DNA of 64,000 nucleotides from Metridium senile (GCA_949775045.1 OX459102.1:16877160-16941159); one strand, 5' to 3'; positions 28,036-37,405 are shown, counted from the stretch's first letter. The notes: generated from the sequence alone by a model not told the origin. Numbers and translations: made by a program.

Positions 28036-28334
28036 ACCTTCAACCTTTCCTTCAATCTTCCCAACCATAGTCTAATATACTGCTGTGGCAGACTTCGAGG
28101 AGAGAACATGTCACGGCGCTCTGCATTTTTCTGCTTTACAGTTGCCGCCTTTGAGGGAATATAAGAATATTGTCGTGAAGAGCTCACTCAACGTAAGTAG
28201 TTTGGGGAATAGAACGTTGACATCAAAGGCGTGGCTCATTTTTTTTTTCCCTCACAGAATACTTGTTGGTCAGCCATCTCAAGGACCCCAACGATATTTT
28301 TTTTGGCGACCACTATCACGTTATTGTGTACAAC

Positions 28335-28955
28335 ATGCGAACGAACCCACTCCTGGACTCTCTCGGTCGTCCTGTCAAAGAAGGTTACGAGAGTCGATTT
28401 TTCTGCAATCTCGGGGCCCGAAGAATCAAAAGCTTCACCATGACGGAAGACATAATTGACGTGATCCGACATCTTGTGCAACCGCCTCGGGAGGTCATCC
28501 ATGCCGACAGGGAGTTTCAGAGTTTGATCGACTTTGTGAGGGCGAACCCAAAATCGGGTCAGGGGCAGACTCGCCGTTGGGATCGAACCGACCGTGACAT
28601 CGAAACGTTGGGGTGCGTGGTCTCTGTGACATTTTTTGATGAAAAGGACCGTGTCCTGGCGTCGTCACGACTCTCGTATGAAAGGTTTTTCATAGGCATT
28701 TTGAAAGACCATTACGAGGAATTGTACAACGAGTTTTATGACTTTTACTTCGGTCAATATCGGTTGGATCCCGGCACATTACCGCTGCATGAAAAACAAG
28801 CACGTGAACTGTACAAACTTCTGTTGTATTATGAGTGTCCTGTTGTGGCCACCGGAAAGCATGAGGAACCGAGTTCGGCTCAAATAACCCTCACCTATAA
28901 GAACAATAATAACAGCTTTTGGGTGGATTGGGAGTCTGACGATTTTGACGGTTAA
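28335..28955 (+). CDS. Unrecognised TIR-proximal protein of the Polinton-like element
   Basis: The frame is open from about 28,258 to the TAA at 28,955; the first in-frame ATG is at 28,335 (MRTNPLLDSLGRPVKEGYES), giving 206 residues. A strong acceptor (CCCTCACAG at 28,257) and an upstream donor (CTCAACGTAAGT near 28,192) suggest a spliced 5' end, but the obvious upstream exon brings a stop in the needed frame, so the start is unresolved. The protein is soluble-looking, rich in Tyr, Phe, Asp and Arg (FYDFYFGQYRLDPGTLP), with no motif I know. It is clearly GC-richer than the other element genes, which may mean a separate origin. Position next to a TIR is where replication or integration genes often lie in Polintons, but I make no functional claim. 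Confidence 0.65.
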   Translation: MRTNPLLDSLGRPVKEGYESRFFCNLGARRIKSFTMTEDIIDVIRHLVQPPREVIHADREFQSLIDFVRANPKSGQGQTRRWDRTDRDIETLGCVVSVTFFDEKDRVLASSRLSYERFFIGILKDHYEELYNEFYDFYFGQYRLDPGTLPLHEKQARELYKLLLYYECPVVATGKHEEPSSAQITLTYKNNNNSFWVDWESDDFDG

Positions 28956-28995
28956 CGTCACCGACTCGAACACTCAGTTTGTTGAATAATTTATT

Positions 28996-29110
28996 ACTAT
29001 TCTTCATCATCACTAGAACAATTATTAGGGTGGTGACTAATGCCACCACAATCATTACATGACACCGGGATACTTTTTACAGTATCATGATTAAGACAAT
29101 TGACTACTAA
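28996..29110 (-). pseudogene. Inverted fragment of the CxxC-knuckle gene C-terminus
   Basis: Read on the minus strand this matches the last part of the gene at 31,647-32,483 (TTAATCATGATACTGTAAAA, AATGATTGTGGTGG, ATGATGATGAAGAATAG) at roughly 90% identity, but lacks about 24 nt that encode one CxxC pair in the intact gene. No start or upstream part remains. It sits between two element genes. Confidence 0.8.
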
Positions 29111-29173
29111 TTTATAGTTGCACAATTGCCTGTTACTGGTGGTTAAGTATTCAACTGAAAGAATCACCACTGT

Positions 29174-30565
29174 TCAGTCTAATAAAGGATTAAAGCGATT
29201 CCTTATTCTCATAGATCGCCGTGTACGATAAGCTTTTAAATAGGGTCCTTGAACTTTATGGGCATCATCATCCAACATATTCTTGATCTGGTCAAATCGA
29301 GGTCGCTTTCGTTTTCTTTCACCAGGTGATGAACTCGGAGGTGGTGTTAATAACCCTTCAGGAACCAGAGTTTGCACTGGGGTAAAGGGTTGATAATTTG
29401 AAATTGAAGGAGTAGGTAATGGTGTAGAAACCTCTGATTGGCTGATACCATTTTCGTGAAATGGGGGCGGCATTGATTCAGTTGGTGGGTCCATAGGAAC
29501 AGGTGGCATTGAATTGGAAGAAGGTCGGGGAAGTGGCGAAGGAGTTGAATTCAACTTTTTCTTGTATTGAAGAAAATCATTTTGGAGGTTGACATACTCA
29601 CGAGCTTTTTGATCAACACTGAGGTTGGAATCATTCAATGTATCAACCATTTGATCTTGCAAATTTTGTACTTTTGACGCGATGGGAGGAAGAACAATAC
29701 TTTGTTGCTTGAGGTATTTGATCAATTCCTTCGATACCTTATCTACGGATGAATCTTCTGGCTGTTGCTTTTCGTCAGGCAGAACATTGGTTCTAAGTCT
29801 ACAATCATCTGGAGTGGTTGTTTTTAAATCGATGAGTAGGTATCCAAAAGGTCTGCTCACCGCCTCTTCATACTTCTGAAGAAAATATTCGGTTTTTCTT
29901 GGGTACATTTGCTTGGCCAATGTGAAAATTTGAAGTTTATCTCTGGGGTTTTTGAATATTACCAAGTAGTGACAATTTAAGCTGATATCCCTGTTTCCTT
30001 TGCTCTGATGAAAGAGATTTTGAACCAAGTAGATAACACTAAGGTTGCGATGATGGGAGCCCTGGGTAAACAAGTTGATAACCTGTTTGTCGGTACTGGC
30101 GGAACTCATTTGATCATCAATGACGATGAGATTGCGCACATTGACATTAAAATAATCATCGCTTTCGATATTAGAGGGAATTCCTTTCACAAATTCAATT
30201 CCAGGTATAGTCTGCATCATTTCCATATAGGCCGGCTGCCATCTTGTATAACACCATATTATTCTCTGGGGCGTTGGGGTAATCATACGGCTTTTATGTT
30301 CCAATACATTTTGTACCCAAGTGGTTTTTCCACATCCGGTCATTCCAGAAACCATACAAGTAAAGGGGTGCTTTAAATAGAATGGTTTGCACTCTTTTTC
30401 TTTTTGGTTGAAATCTGAATTAATTCCACTTGGTATTATGTGACGATTATGTTTTTCATATTCAATCCATTGCTTGCGAATATCTCCCTCCATGTGATGT
30501 ACTCCTTTTAAATGACTCCAAAGGTTTGCTTTAGGCTCCTTACAAATAGGACAGTTTCGTTTCAT
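29174..30565 (-). CDS. A32/FtsK-HerA-type genome packaging ATPase
   Basis: 463 residues from ATG 30,565; this ATG is used because upstream in-frame codons are non-ATG. An N-terminal zinc-finger-like motif (CPICKE...H...H, residues 5-24) precedes the ATPase core: Walker A GMTGCGKT at about 74-81, a long conserved spacer including RIIWCYTRWQPAYMEM, Walker B LIVIDD at about 146-151, and a sensor-like VIYLVQNLF at about 177-185, then SLNCHYLVIFKNPRDK. This arrangement is characteristic of the double-jelly-roll virus packaging ATPases carried by Polintons and adintoviruses, which drive DNA into the capsid. After about residue 265 the protein is Pro/Ser-rich and probably disordered, ending in a basic RTRRSMRIRNRF. 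Transcription diverges from the pX-like gene across a 13-bp minisatellite. Confidence 0.9.
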   Translation of the reverse strand: MKRNCPICKEPKANLWSHLKGVHHMEGDIRKQWIEYEKHNRHIIPSGINSDFNQKEKECKPFYLKHPFTCMVSGMTGCGKTTWVQNVLEHKSRMITPTPQRIIWCYTRWQPAYMEMMQTIPGIEFVKGIPSNIESDDYFNVNVRNLIVIDDQMSSASTDKQVINLFTQGSHHRNLSVIYLVQNLFHQSKGNRDISLNCHYLVIFKNPRDKLQIFTLAKQMYPRKTEYFLQKYEEAVSRPFGYLLIDLKTTTPDDCRLRTNVLPDEKQQPEDSSVDKVSKELIKYLKQQSIVLPPIASKVQNLQDQMVDTLNDSNLSVDQKAREYVNLQNDFLQYKKKLNSTPSPLPRPSSNSMPPVPMDPPTESMPPPFHENGISQSEVSTPLPTPSISNYQPFTPVQTLVPEGLLTPPPSSSPGERKRKRPRFDQIKNMLDDDAHKVQGPYLKAYRTRRSMRIRNRFNPLLD

Positions 30566-30625
30566 GGTCTCTGACCAAATGACCAAATGGCCCTTCTGAG
30601 ATCAATTATATATCATTTTAATTGA
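30566..30625 (-). promoter_or_regulatory. Promoter region of the packaging ATPase gene
   Basis: On the minus strand a TATATAAT motif lies about 45 bp before the ATG, followed by a doubled GGTCATTTGGTCA-like motif. A matching GGTCATTCGGTCAT precedes the divergent gene at 31,264, suggesting a shared element-specific initiator. Confidence 0.5.
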
Positions 30626-30649
30626 AGGCCTGGCCACTAAGTAAAACCA

Positions 30650-31120
30650 ATACCTGTAGCCTACTGTAGCGTACACCTGTAACATGCACCTGTAGCATAT
30701 TGTAGCCTACAAATGTAGTCTACTGTATCCTACACTTGTAGCCTACTGTAGGCTACAACTGTAGCCTACACCTGTAGCCTACTGTAGCCTACAACTGTAG
30801 CCTACAACTGTAGCCTACAACTGTAGCCTACACCTGTAGCCTACTGTAGCCTACAACTGTAGCCTACAATTATAACATATTGTAGCCTACAACTGTAGCC
30901 TACAACTGTAGCCTACACCTGTAGCCTACTGTAGGCTACAACTGTAGCCTACAACTGTAGCGTACACCTGTAGCGTACACCTGTAGCCTATTGTAGCCTA
31001 CTGTAGCGTACACCTGTAGCCTACTGTAGCCTACACCTGTAACCTACACCTGTAGCCTATTGTAGCCTACACCTGTAGCCTACTGTAGCCTAGAACTGTA
31101 ACCTATTGTAGCCTATAGCT
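30650..31120. repeat. CTGTAGCCTACA minisatellite between divergent element genes
   Basis: Alternating 10- and 13-bp units of CTGTAGCCTACA, CTGTAGCCTACTGTAGCC and variants (AGCGTACACC, TAACATATTG), some forming GTAGCCTACTGTAGGCTAC palindromes. It occupies the whole space between the two promoters. Confidence 0.95.
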
Positions 31121-31214
31121 TATACTGAAACCGAGTATAACACAGATATATTATAACCTACATTTGAGGTATAGTTAATGTAGCCTGGTAAATATAGCTC
31201 TTTGTTAATGATCG

Positions 31215-31263
31215 AAATGGTATAAATATAACTCTCAACTCAAACTCAGGTCATTCGGTCATC
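31215..31263 (+). promoter_or_regulatory. Promoter of the pX-like gene
   Basis: GGTATAAATATAAC (TATA box) about 40 bp before the ATG, then CTCAAACTCAGGTCATTCGG and TCATC directly before the start codon. The GGTCATTYGGTCA part is shared with the divergent ATPase gene. Confidence 0.55.
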
Positions 31264-31581
31264 ATGTCTCAAGTAGTAAAGAGGAATCGTGGCTATCTTC
31301 AACTGTTAGTTTCCTGTCCACATCATCAACGACAATTCTTACTTGATACTGCAACTCCAGAACAGGTCCATGCCATAGTCCAAGCAGCACACAATGTTTG
31401 CAAGGGATATGTTCCGCTGAATAATCATGACCTTACAATGTTGACCCCCTACAAAGAATCCATCAAAAGTATTCAAGATCCGAATATTTCTTACAAGAAA
31501 AAGAAACAAATTCTTGTTCAAGAGGGTGGCTCATTTATTCCCGATTTGCTAATCCCTTTTCTGACTGGACTTTTAATATAA
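31264..31581 (+). CDS. pX-like small protein of the Polinton-like element
   Basis: 105 residues. Layout: basic start (MSQVVKRNRGYLQLLV), a central helical part with EQVHAIVQAAHNVCKGYVPL, a Lys-rich segment (YKKKKQILVQEGG) and a hydrophobic end FIPDLLIPFLTGLLI. Small proteins with the pattern C/NVxKGxVPL, then KKKxQxLVQ-GGF and a hydrophobic tail, sit near the packaging ATPase in many animal virus-like elements and have been compared to adenoviral core protein pX; the homology is from memory of the pattern. A TATAAATA box lies near 31,220. It is 65 bp upstream of the next gene on the same strand. Confidence 0.75.
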   Translation: MSQVVKRNRGYLQLLVSCPHHQRQFLLDTATPEQVHAIVQAAHNVCKGYVPLNNHDLTMLTPYKESIKSIQDPNISYKKKKQILVQEGGSFIPDLLIPFLTGLLI

Positions 31582-31646
31582 ATTCAGAAGCTCCTTCTTC
31601 TAGAAAGTCATTTGTTTTAGTAATTGGTAGGAGTAACTTGTTCAAA

Positions 31647-32483
31647 ATGAAGAGAAAGCGAGAAAATGACGAAGAATATTCAGATTTCGAGGAAGAAGAC
31701 CCTGATGAATTGAGTGACAATGAAGATGATGATGATGATGAACCTATTATAAAATTGGTTTTACAAGATCTCCCAGGATCAGTTTCTCAACAACATGCAT
31801 CAGAACTTTTGCACAGTATGGCCACTTCTAGAAACATTTTGTTTTGGACTCCGGGCGATGAGCTTCTGCGAAATCAGCGTCGCATTTCTAGAACCAATAT
31901 TGTGGATCTTATAGAATATGTGCTTCTCCCCTATAACAAAGAAATTTCAGAGCCTCGCGGTCTCAAGTCATTTGAGGATGGGCTGGCAGAACTCGGAATA
32001 AACAAAAAGTGGGTCAAAAATAAAAAGGTTTTGAATGAAGTGCTGAAAAAAGAACAGGAAAAATTTGAAAATGAACAGAATAACGAAAGAATGACTTCCG
32101 ATGACGAAGAGAGAGCGGAAGAAGAAGAAGGAGAAGAAGATTCCGATGGTGAAGATAATGGAAATCAAGATGGAGGAAATACAAACTTTGAAGAAGAAGA
32201 ACAAGAAGAAGAAGAAGAAAATGACGAAAAAGAGAAAAAAAATGCTTGTGCTCATTGTGGAGATTACAATATTGATGTTAACAGTATCGTTGGTTGCCCT
32301 AGATGTCAGTGGCACGATGCTTCTTTGAGACCTCCTCGTTTAAATCAAGTAGTCAATTGTCCTATTTGTAAGCATCATTTTCCACTTAATCATGATACTG
32401 TAAAAAGTATCTTGGTGTCATGCAATGATTGTGGTGGTATTAGTCACCACCCTAATAATCGCTCTAATGATGATGAAGAATAG
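31647..32483 (+). CDS. Acidic protein with four CxxC knuckles (Polinton-like element)
   Basis: 278 residues from ATG 31,647. Order: basic MKRKRE start; acidic stretch; a region of about 90 residues with NILFWTPGDELLRNQRRISR and TNIVDLIEYVLLPYNK that resembles a conserved module in proteins of other animal virus-like elements; a long Glu/Asp-rich low-complexity stretch; then four CxxC pairs (CAHC, CPRC, CPIC, CNDC), which probably bind two zinc ions as ribbons. I cannot assign a function; a structural or DNA-binding role is possible. A truncated inverted copy of its 3' end lies at 28,996-29,110. Confidence 0.75.
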   Translation: MKRKRENDEEYSDFEEEDPDELSDNEDDDDDEPIIKLVLQDLPGSVSQQHASELLHSMATSRNILFWTPGDELLRNQRRISRTNIVDLIEYVLLPYNKEISEPRGLKSFEDGLAELGINKKWVKNKKVLNEVLKKEQEKFENEQNNERMTSDDEERAEEEEGEEDSDGEDNGNQDGGNTNFEEEEQEEEEENDEKEKKNACAHCGDYNIDVNSIVGCPRCQWHDASLRPPRLNQVVNCPICKHHFPLNHDTVKSILVSCNDCGGISHHPNNRSNDDEE

Positions 32484-33173
32484 ACATTAATAATCCCACA
32501 AACTGTGAAAAAGTCTTCTTTTTTATTAATTATATCATTTCTGAAATTTTCCGCTAAGTATGATCTAAATATCTCTACTTAACCTTACTTCGGAGAGATT
32601 TCGGAGGGTAGCGAAGCGCGTACAATTATACTCTTAATTCTATATCCCTCAATATTTGTTAAATCCAAATTGTAAACAGAATTTTTGTTGTTGTTGTTGT
32701 TGATCTTATGATTAATAAGTGTAATAAATATTTTTTAAAAACAAAAACAAAAATTGATAGCAACTCATGATCTGCATCAATTACTAATAAGAGGTGACCC
32801 TTGGTTTCCCTGTGTGGTTTACTGGGGACTGGTGCCAAGTTTGAATATCAATTAGCTTAAGATAAACAAAGACGGACATGAGCACAAAAAGAAGGATTAA
32901 CAAACAATAGCAAACATAAGAAAACTCATTATTCATAATTACACGCTTTTCACTTGGATCCTTTTTTCAAGACTTCTTATCAATAACAGTGTGGATTCAA
33001 ACGACTTCAAATCCTTGAAGATGGAAAAACTATTCTCAAAATGTCCTCACTTTGTGATGAGAAAATAAACAAAACAACTTTTTTCACTTCATAAAAGTAT
33101 TTTATTGAGAAAACTTAAAGGTAATTACACAACATTGACTTATATATCAGAAAGGATTTACAAGTATTCAATT
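32484..33173. other. Noncoding interior of the Polinton-like element
   Basis: About 690 bp without a supported gene. It includes TTGTTGTTGTTGTTGTTG and A-rich runs. Any lost large genes would have to be missing from here or from other gaps; no polymerase, integrase or capsid fragments were recognised. Confidence 0.6.
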
Positions 33174-33596
33174 CTAGTTTCTAAATGAAGATTTAAGTTT
33201 TCCTCCGGTTCTAAAACAAGAGATAGCATTCGTAAATAGTTTTTTCTTCGGTGGTTCGTTTATTTCTTCAGGTCTTTTACAGTTTTTTGGTGTACTTTGA
33301 TTCCTTGGTAGATTTGGTTGTTCATTTTCAATCGCTGACAATAATTCTTCGTCATCTCCTGGTTGTGTGGTCATTGAACAAGTATCAATCATAACATCCA
33401 ACATTTCGGTTAAATCGTCCATCACTTTTTTCAGTTCCTCAAACTCCTCGATCGATAGTGCAATTCCAAATTTCGTAGGAATGTTTTTTCTTTCTTCGAT
33501 ATCAATATATTTTCGGATATGCACTCTAATCTTTCCTTGGAATTCTTTGACGGTAGCATGATAACCTCTCTCACCTAGCTTGAATAAACTTGCCAT
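33174..33596 (-). CDS. PC4/SUB1-like ssDNA-binding protein (Polinton-like element)
   Basis: 140 residues. Residues about 5-62 match the PC4 C-terminal domain pattern: FKLGERGYHATVKEFQGK, then IRVHIRKYI, then FGIALSIEEFEELKKVMDDL, as in the family's consensus of strand-strand-strand-helix with G-KR-v-v-f-G-v-idIR. PC4 proteins bind single-stranded DNA as dimers and act in transcription or replication. The remaining half is acidic then basic and probably disordered. It points inward from the right TIR. PC4-like genes are known in some viruses and in cnidarian virus-like elements, so capture of a host gene is plausible. Confidence 0.75.
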   Translation of the reverse strand: MASLFKLGERGYHATVKEFQGKIRVHIRKYIDIEERKNIPTKFGIALSIEEFEELKKVMDDLTEMLDVMIDTCSMTTQPGDDEELLSAIENEQPNLPRNQSTPKNCKRPEEINEPPKKKLFTNAISCFRTGGKLKSSFRN

Positions 33597-33648
33597 TTTC
33601 TCTGCAGTAGTAACTTCGTTTGAGCTTAAATAAATATTTCTTGAAGAG

Positions 33649-33922
33649 TAATAATAATTTCAAAACTCCCGCGCTATATATCTATTCTGTGGAACAAAAG
33701 AACTGTTCAGACTTGCCCGCTTGTGTTATTGGGTTACCATGACGATTGAATAAATTAATTCACCAATTCACTCAATGTTTGACGTCAAACCATTGAATAA
33801 ATTAAGTCACTTGAATAAATTAAGTCAGACACTCAAGTTAATTTATGTGGTCACTCACAATTCGCTCCAATTCACTCCTAGTCGCTCGAAAAAAGGGGTC
33901 GAATCATCCAAACAAAACTACT
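33649..33922 (-). repeat. Right terminal inverted repeat
   Basis: 274 bp, reverse complement of the left TIR, including CCGCGCTATATATCTATTCT and ATGACGATTGAATAAATTAA. Ends CAAAACTACT followed by the ACTAAT duplication. Confidence 0.95.
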
Positions 33923-33928
33923 ACTAAT

Positions 33929-34130
33929 ATTACGTGCTAGTATAAACCTTAAGATATAAATGTAAATTGATTCATACTAAAGTAGACAAAATAGAAAACA
34001 AGTTTTCTCATCACTAATATTACGTGCTTACAAGTAAAACCCTTACGTAAAAATGTTAAGTACCAAATTGATTCATACTTAAAGTAGAAAAAATAGGGGA
34101 AAAACACATTTTCTCATCACGTTCTTATGA
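33929..34130. repeat. Diverged 120-bp repeat resuming after the insertion
   Basis: Copies of CTCATCACTAATATTACGTG and TTGATTCATACTTAAAGTAG; the second copy near 34,010 is an uninterrupted version of the element's target site. Confidence 0.75.
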
Positions 34131-34329
34131 ATTAAAAAAGTAATTACCACAATAACCTCATTTCCTCGTTGATTGGCAGGATTACAGTCTCAATTCTATT
34201 TAAATCTCTTTTCAGTAAAGCTATAGTCTTATTTCCTTTAAAATCTTCTATCTTAATGTATCCTGTATTGACCATGACTGCAGTTTGTTAAAAAATAGAA
34301 TTATATCATTGGATGTGATATACCAAGAC

Positions 34330-34835
34330 GTGACGACAAGCGAATAGATGAATGGATGGATGGATGAATGGATGGATGGATGAAAAAATGGATGATGAAA
34401 TGGATGAATAGATGGATGGATGGATGGATGAATGGATGAATGGATGGATGGATGGATGGATGGATGGATGGATGGATGGATGGATGGATGGATGGATGGA
34501 TGGATGGATGGATGGATGGATGGATGGATGGATGGATGGATGGATGGATGGATGGATGGATAAATAAACGGATGAAAAAATGGATGAATATATGGATGAA
34601 TAAATGGATGAATAGATGGATGGATGGATGGATGGATAAATGGATGAAAAAATGAATGAATAAATGGATGAATAGATGGATGGATGGATGGATGGATGAA
34701 TGAATAAATGGATGGATGGATGGATGAATAAATGGATGGATGGATGGATGGATAGACTGATAGATAAATAGATGGATGGGTTTATATGGATGAATGAATA
34801 AATGAATGAATAAATGAATGAATAAAATGATGATT
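34330..34835. repeat. GGAT tetranucleotide array
   Basis: ATGGATGG repeats including a pure run of about 30 units (34,440-34,560), then mixed GGAT/AAAT units. The Met-Asp-Gly-Trp open frame is an artefact. Confidence 0.98.
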
Positions 34836-35096
34836 AATAATAATAAAACCGGCGCAACCTAGGATGTAATTACTATTCACCACCCTACCTCATTGTTCTC
34901 TCTCTGCACTAAATCACTGATTGCATCTGAAAGCAAAGATATCTAGTTATGTTGCAGTTCCCACTCAGCATTATTAGAAATATTGCAGTATATTCTTTTT
35001 AGTGTGTATAACAAATAATGTTTATTCTAGTAAAGATCAGACTTAGAATTAATTTATTAGAAAGCGATTTTTGGCGAAAAAAGTCTTTGAGTACTA

Positions 35097-35168
35097 ATGC
35101 CAGGATTCGAACCGAGATCTTCTGCTTTGCTGTATCCGCGCCTTAAGCCATTATACTACCGAGGCAAC
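35097..35168 (-). pseudogene. tRNA-Cys-like pseudogene
   Basis: Minus strand GCCTCGGTAGTATAATGG resembles the 5' half of a tRNA, GCAAAGCAGAAGATCTCG resembles the 3' anticodon arm and variable region of tRNA-Cys(GCA), and GGTTCGAATCC is an exact B box. The acceptor stem does not pair and the anticodon loop is damaged, so it is not a working tRNA; it may be a SINE head. Confidence 0.5.
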
Positions 35169-35714
35169 CGTTGGAAAATTTGCAACAAAAATAAGTCTTA
35201 ATGTCATCAATTGAATGAAATTATTACAAATTAGAGTTTGGTAAGCCTATTGTTATTATATTCAAAGAGACAAGAAACGGCCGATCATTATGCAACAAAG
35301 AGATAATTCCCCAAAACAAAGTGATAATTCCCCCAAAAAAATATCCTGTAGAGGAATATTGTGAGACATTTGTCTCCGAAAAAAAAATCCTGCACAGATT
35401 TTTTTCTGCCCCCTCCGGGTTTTTCTAATGGTCCGTCCTTAAGTCAAGTTTGATTGTGAAAGGCCGAGCCTTGTGAACAAACTATAGTACAATTTGAAAC
35501 AACCATTTGGAGGTATTTGGACGTCATGAATTTAGTCAATGATTTAAACAACGCACTTCACCATTAATCTATGAAATTATTATTATGAACCAAGAAACAA
35601 GGATTTATGAATTACATTTATCACTATAATAATTATCAGTTATTTTTATAAATTATAACTTTGATAATCTTATTTAAGTTATGAAATTATATTGACGAAA
35701 AAAAATATTAACAC

Positions 35715-36192
35715 AGTGGTACCTCTATTAAGCGTTCACCCTCTATTAGGCGGTCACCCTCTATTAGGCGGCCACAATAAAAAGTCCCAAATCCATTCCT
35801 ATTCCTATTAAATAATAATAATACAATGTTTTATCAAAGCTCAATGCAAAAAAACAACTAAAATATAACTATTGGAAAAGAAAAGTTTTTAGTTTTTATT
35901 TAAATGAGTTGATGTTATCAATGTTTCTAATGTTTTGGAGCAATGTGTTCCATGCAAAGTTTAGGGGCTGAGATTGAAAAAGCCCTGTCCCCATAAGTTG
36001 CAATGTTTCTGTGTAAATAGTAAGTTCTAGAGGATCTTAGGGAGAGAGCTGGTTTATAAGGAGTTAGTAGATTGGAGATATAGTCTGGAGCTATGCCATT
36101 CATTCTATACCTCTATTCAGCGGCCAACCTCTATTAGTCGGCCACTTTGGAAAGTCCCAAGGGTGACCGCTTAATAGAGATACCACTGTATT
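35715..36192. mobile_element. TIR element with CAGTGGTACCTCTATTAAGC ends
   Basis: Left end CAGTGGTACCTCTATTAAGC and right end GCTTAATAGAGATACCACTG are inverted copies, with extra internal ACCTCTATTAGGCGG repeats near each end. CAGT termini suggest the Tc1/mariner-pogo group. No transposase frame is visible, so it is non-autonomous. Confidence 0.75.
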
Positions 36193-36739
36193 ATGAAATA
36201 ATAATTATTAGAATTATTAGTTATAACAAACTATGATGCTTATATTGCGCTTTCGTTTTCTTAAGTGTAACGTTTAACGAATTATAACTTTCATCGAAAA
36301 AGTTAAAGTATTTTTATAAATAGAGCGCTTTGATTTTCTCATTGATGACGAATCTGCCCCTGATTTGAATTCATAATCAATAATAGTAGAATATCAAACT
36401 ATAGTGATGATGTTCAATTTAGAGATTACTCATCTATGATTTAATATTTTTATTACAAGTGCGCTTTACGCATGTGCCTATTGGAAGACGACTTCGGACT
36501 ATCGCGCGCCTCTGAAAATAAGAAATCAATCATTTTCCTCGAGTGGCTATTTTTTTTAATAAGCACATGTGTATTTACACTAACCATTACACTGCTTATG
36601 CCTTCGGCGAATAATTGTTAACTATAACGAGTTCTATTATTGGAGAGTTACGAGTACCTATGACGTAGGTTAGAGTTATATTAGGGCACTTATATAGTTC
36701 GTAATTCAAAGCCGCTTTACAACTAATTCTAATGGTTTT

Positions 36740-37405
36740 AACAAGCACTTAAAACACTGACGCAGCCCACGCTTGTTTAACCTCTAAATATCGTTTATTT
36801 TTTGTATACTTAGAATCTTTGACGCAGCCCACCGCTAGTTATAGTTTATTTTTACTTCAATTGTTTTCCTAGAAGCATCGACACAGTTATATCGTATATT
36901 TTTATTCAAATTGTTTTCCTAGAAACACTGACGCAGTCCACACTAGTTTAACTGCTAGTTATCGTACATTTTTACTCCAATTGTTTTCCTAGAAACATCG
37001 ATGCAGTCCACACTAGTTTAACCGCTAGTTATCGTACATTTTACTCCAATTGTTTTCATAGAAACATCGACGCAGCTTACACTAGATTAACACTAAACTG
37101 TTTTCCTAGAAACATCGACGCAGTCCACACTAGTTAAACTGTTAACAATCGCTCCCTTTTACTCCAATTGTTTTCCTAGAAACATTGACGCAGTCTATAC
37201 TAGTTTAACCGCTAGTTATCGTACGTTTTTACTAAACTGTTTTCCTAGAAACATCGACGCAGTCTACACTAGTTTAACTGCTAACAAGCGCTCCCTTTTA
37301 CTCAAATTGTTTTCCTAGGAACATTGACGCAGTCTATACTAGTTTAACCGCTAGTTATCGTTCATTTTTACTGTAGTTGTTTTCCTAGAAACATCGACGC
37401 AGCTT
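36740..37405. repeat. 67-75-bp minisatellite array A
   Basis: About nine units with TTGTTTTCCTAGAAACATCG, ACGCAGTCCACACTAGTTTA and ACCGCTAGTTATCGTACATT. GACGCAG...ACTAGTTTA...GCTAGTT is the reverse complement of the first part of the dispersed repeat (AACTAGCGAGTAAACTAGTA, GGCTGCGTCG). A second array of the same unit is at 61.06-61.62 kb. Confidence 0.9.

Larger units (their letters stand above)
27772..33922. mobile_element. Compact Maverick/Polinton-like element (6,151 bp)
   Basis: Complete insertion with terminal inverted repeats at 27,772-28,035 and 33,649-33,922, termini AGTAGTTTTG / CAAAACTACT, and a 6-bp ACTAAT duplication at 27,766-27,771 and 33,923-33,928. Polintons are known for 6-bp target duplications, long TIRs and 5'-AG ends. 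The gene content agrees: packaging ATPase, pX-like small protein, CxxC-knuckle acidic protein, PC4-like protein and one unknown. I see no type-B DNA polymerase, retroviral-type integrase, protease or capsid gene, and the element is under half the usual 15-20 kb. Its genes are intact and its TIRs nearly identical, which suggests recent mobility, presumably with functions supplied in trans. It could also be one lineage of small virus-like elements rather than a deletion product. Confidence 0.88.

Noticed and set aside
34440..34655. Met-Asp-Gly-Trp repeat frame resembling a repetitive structural protein
   Set aside because: Pure GGAT microsatellite translation with no start context or splice sites.
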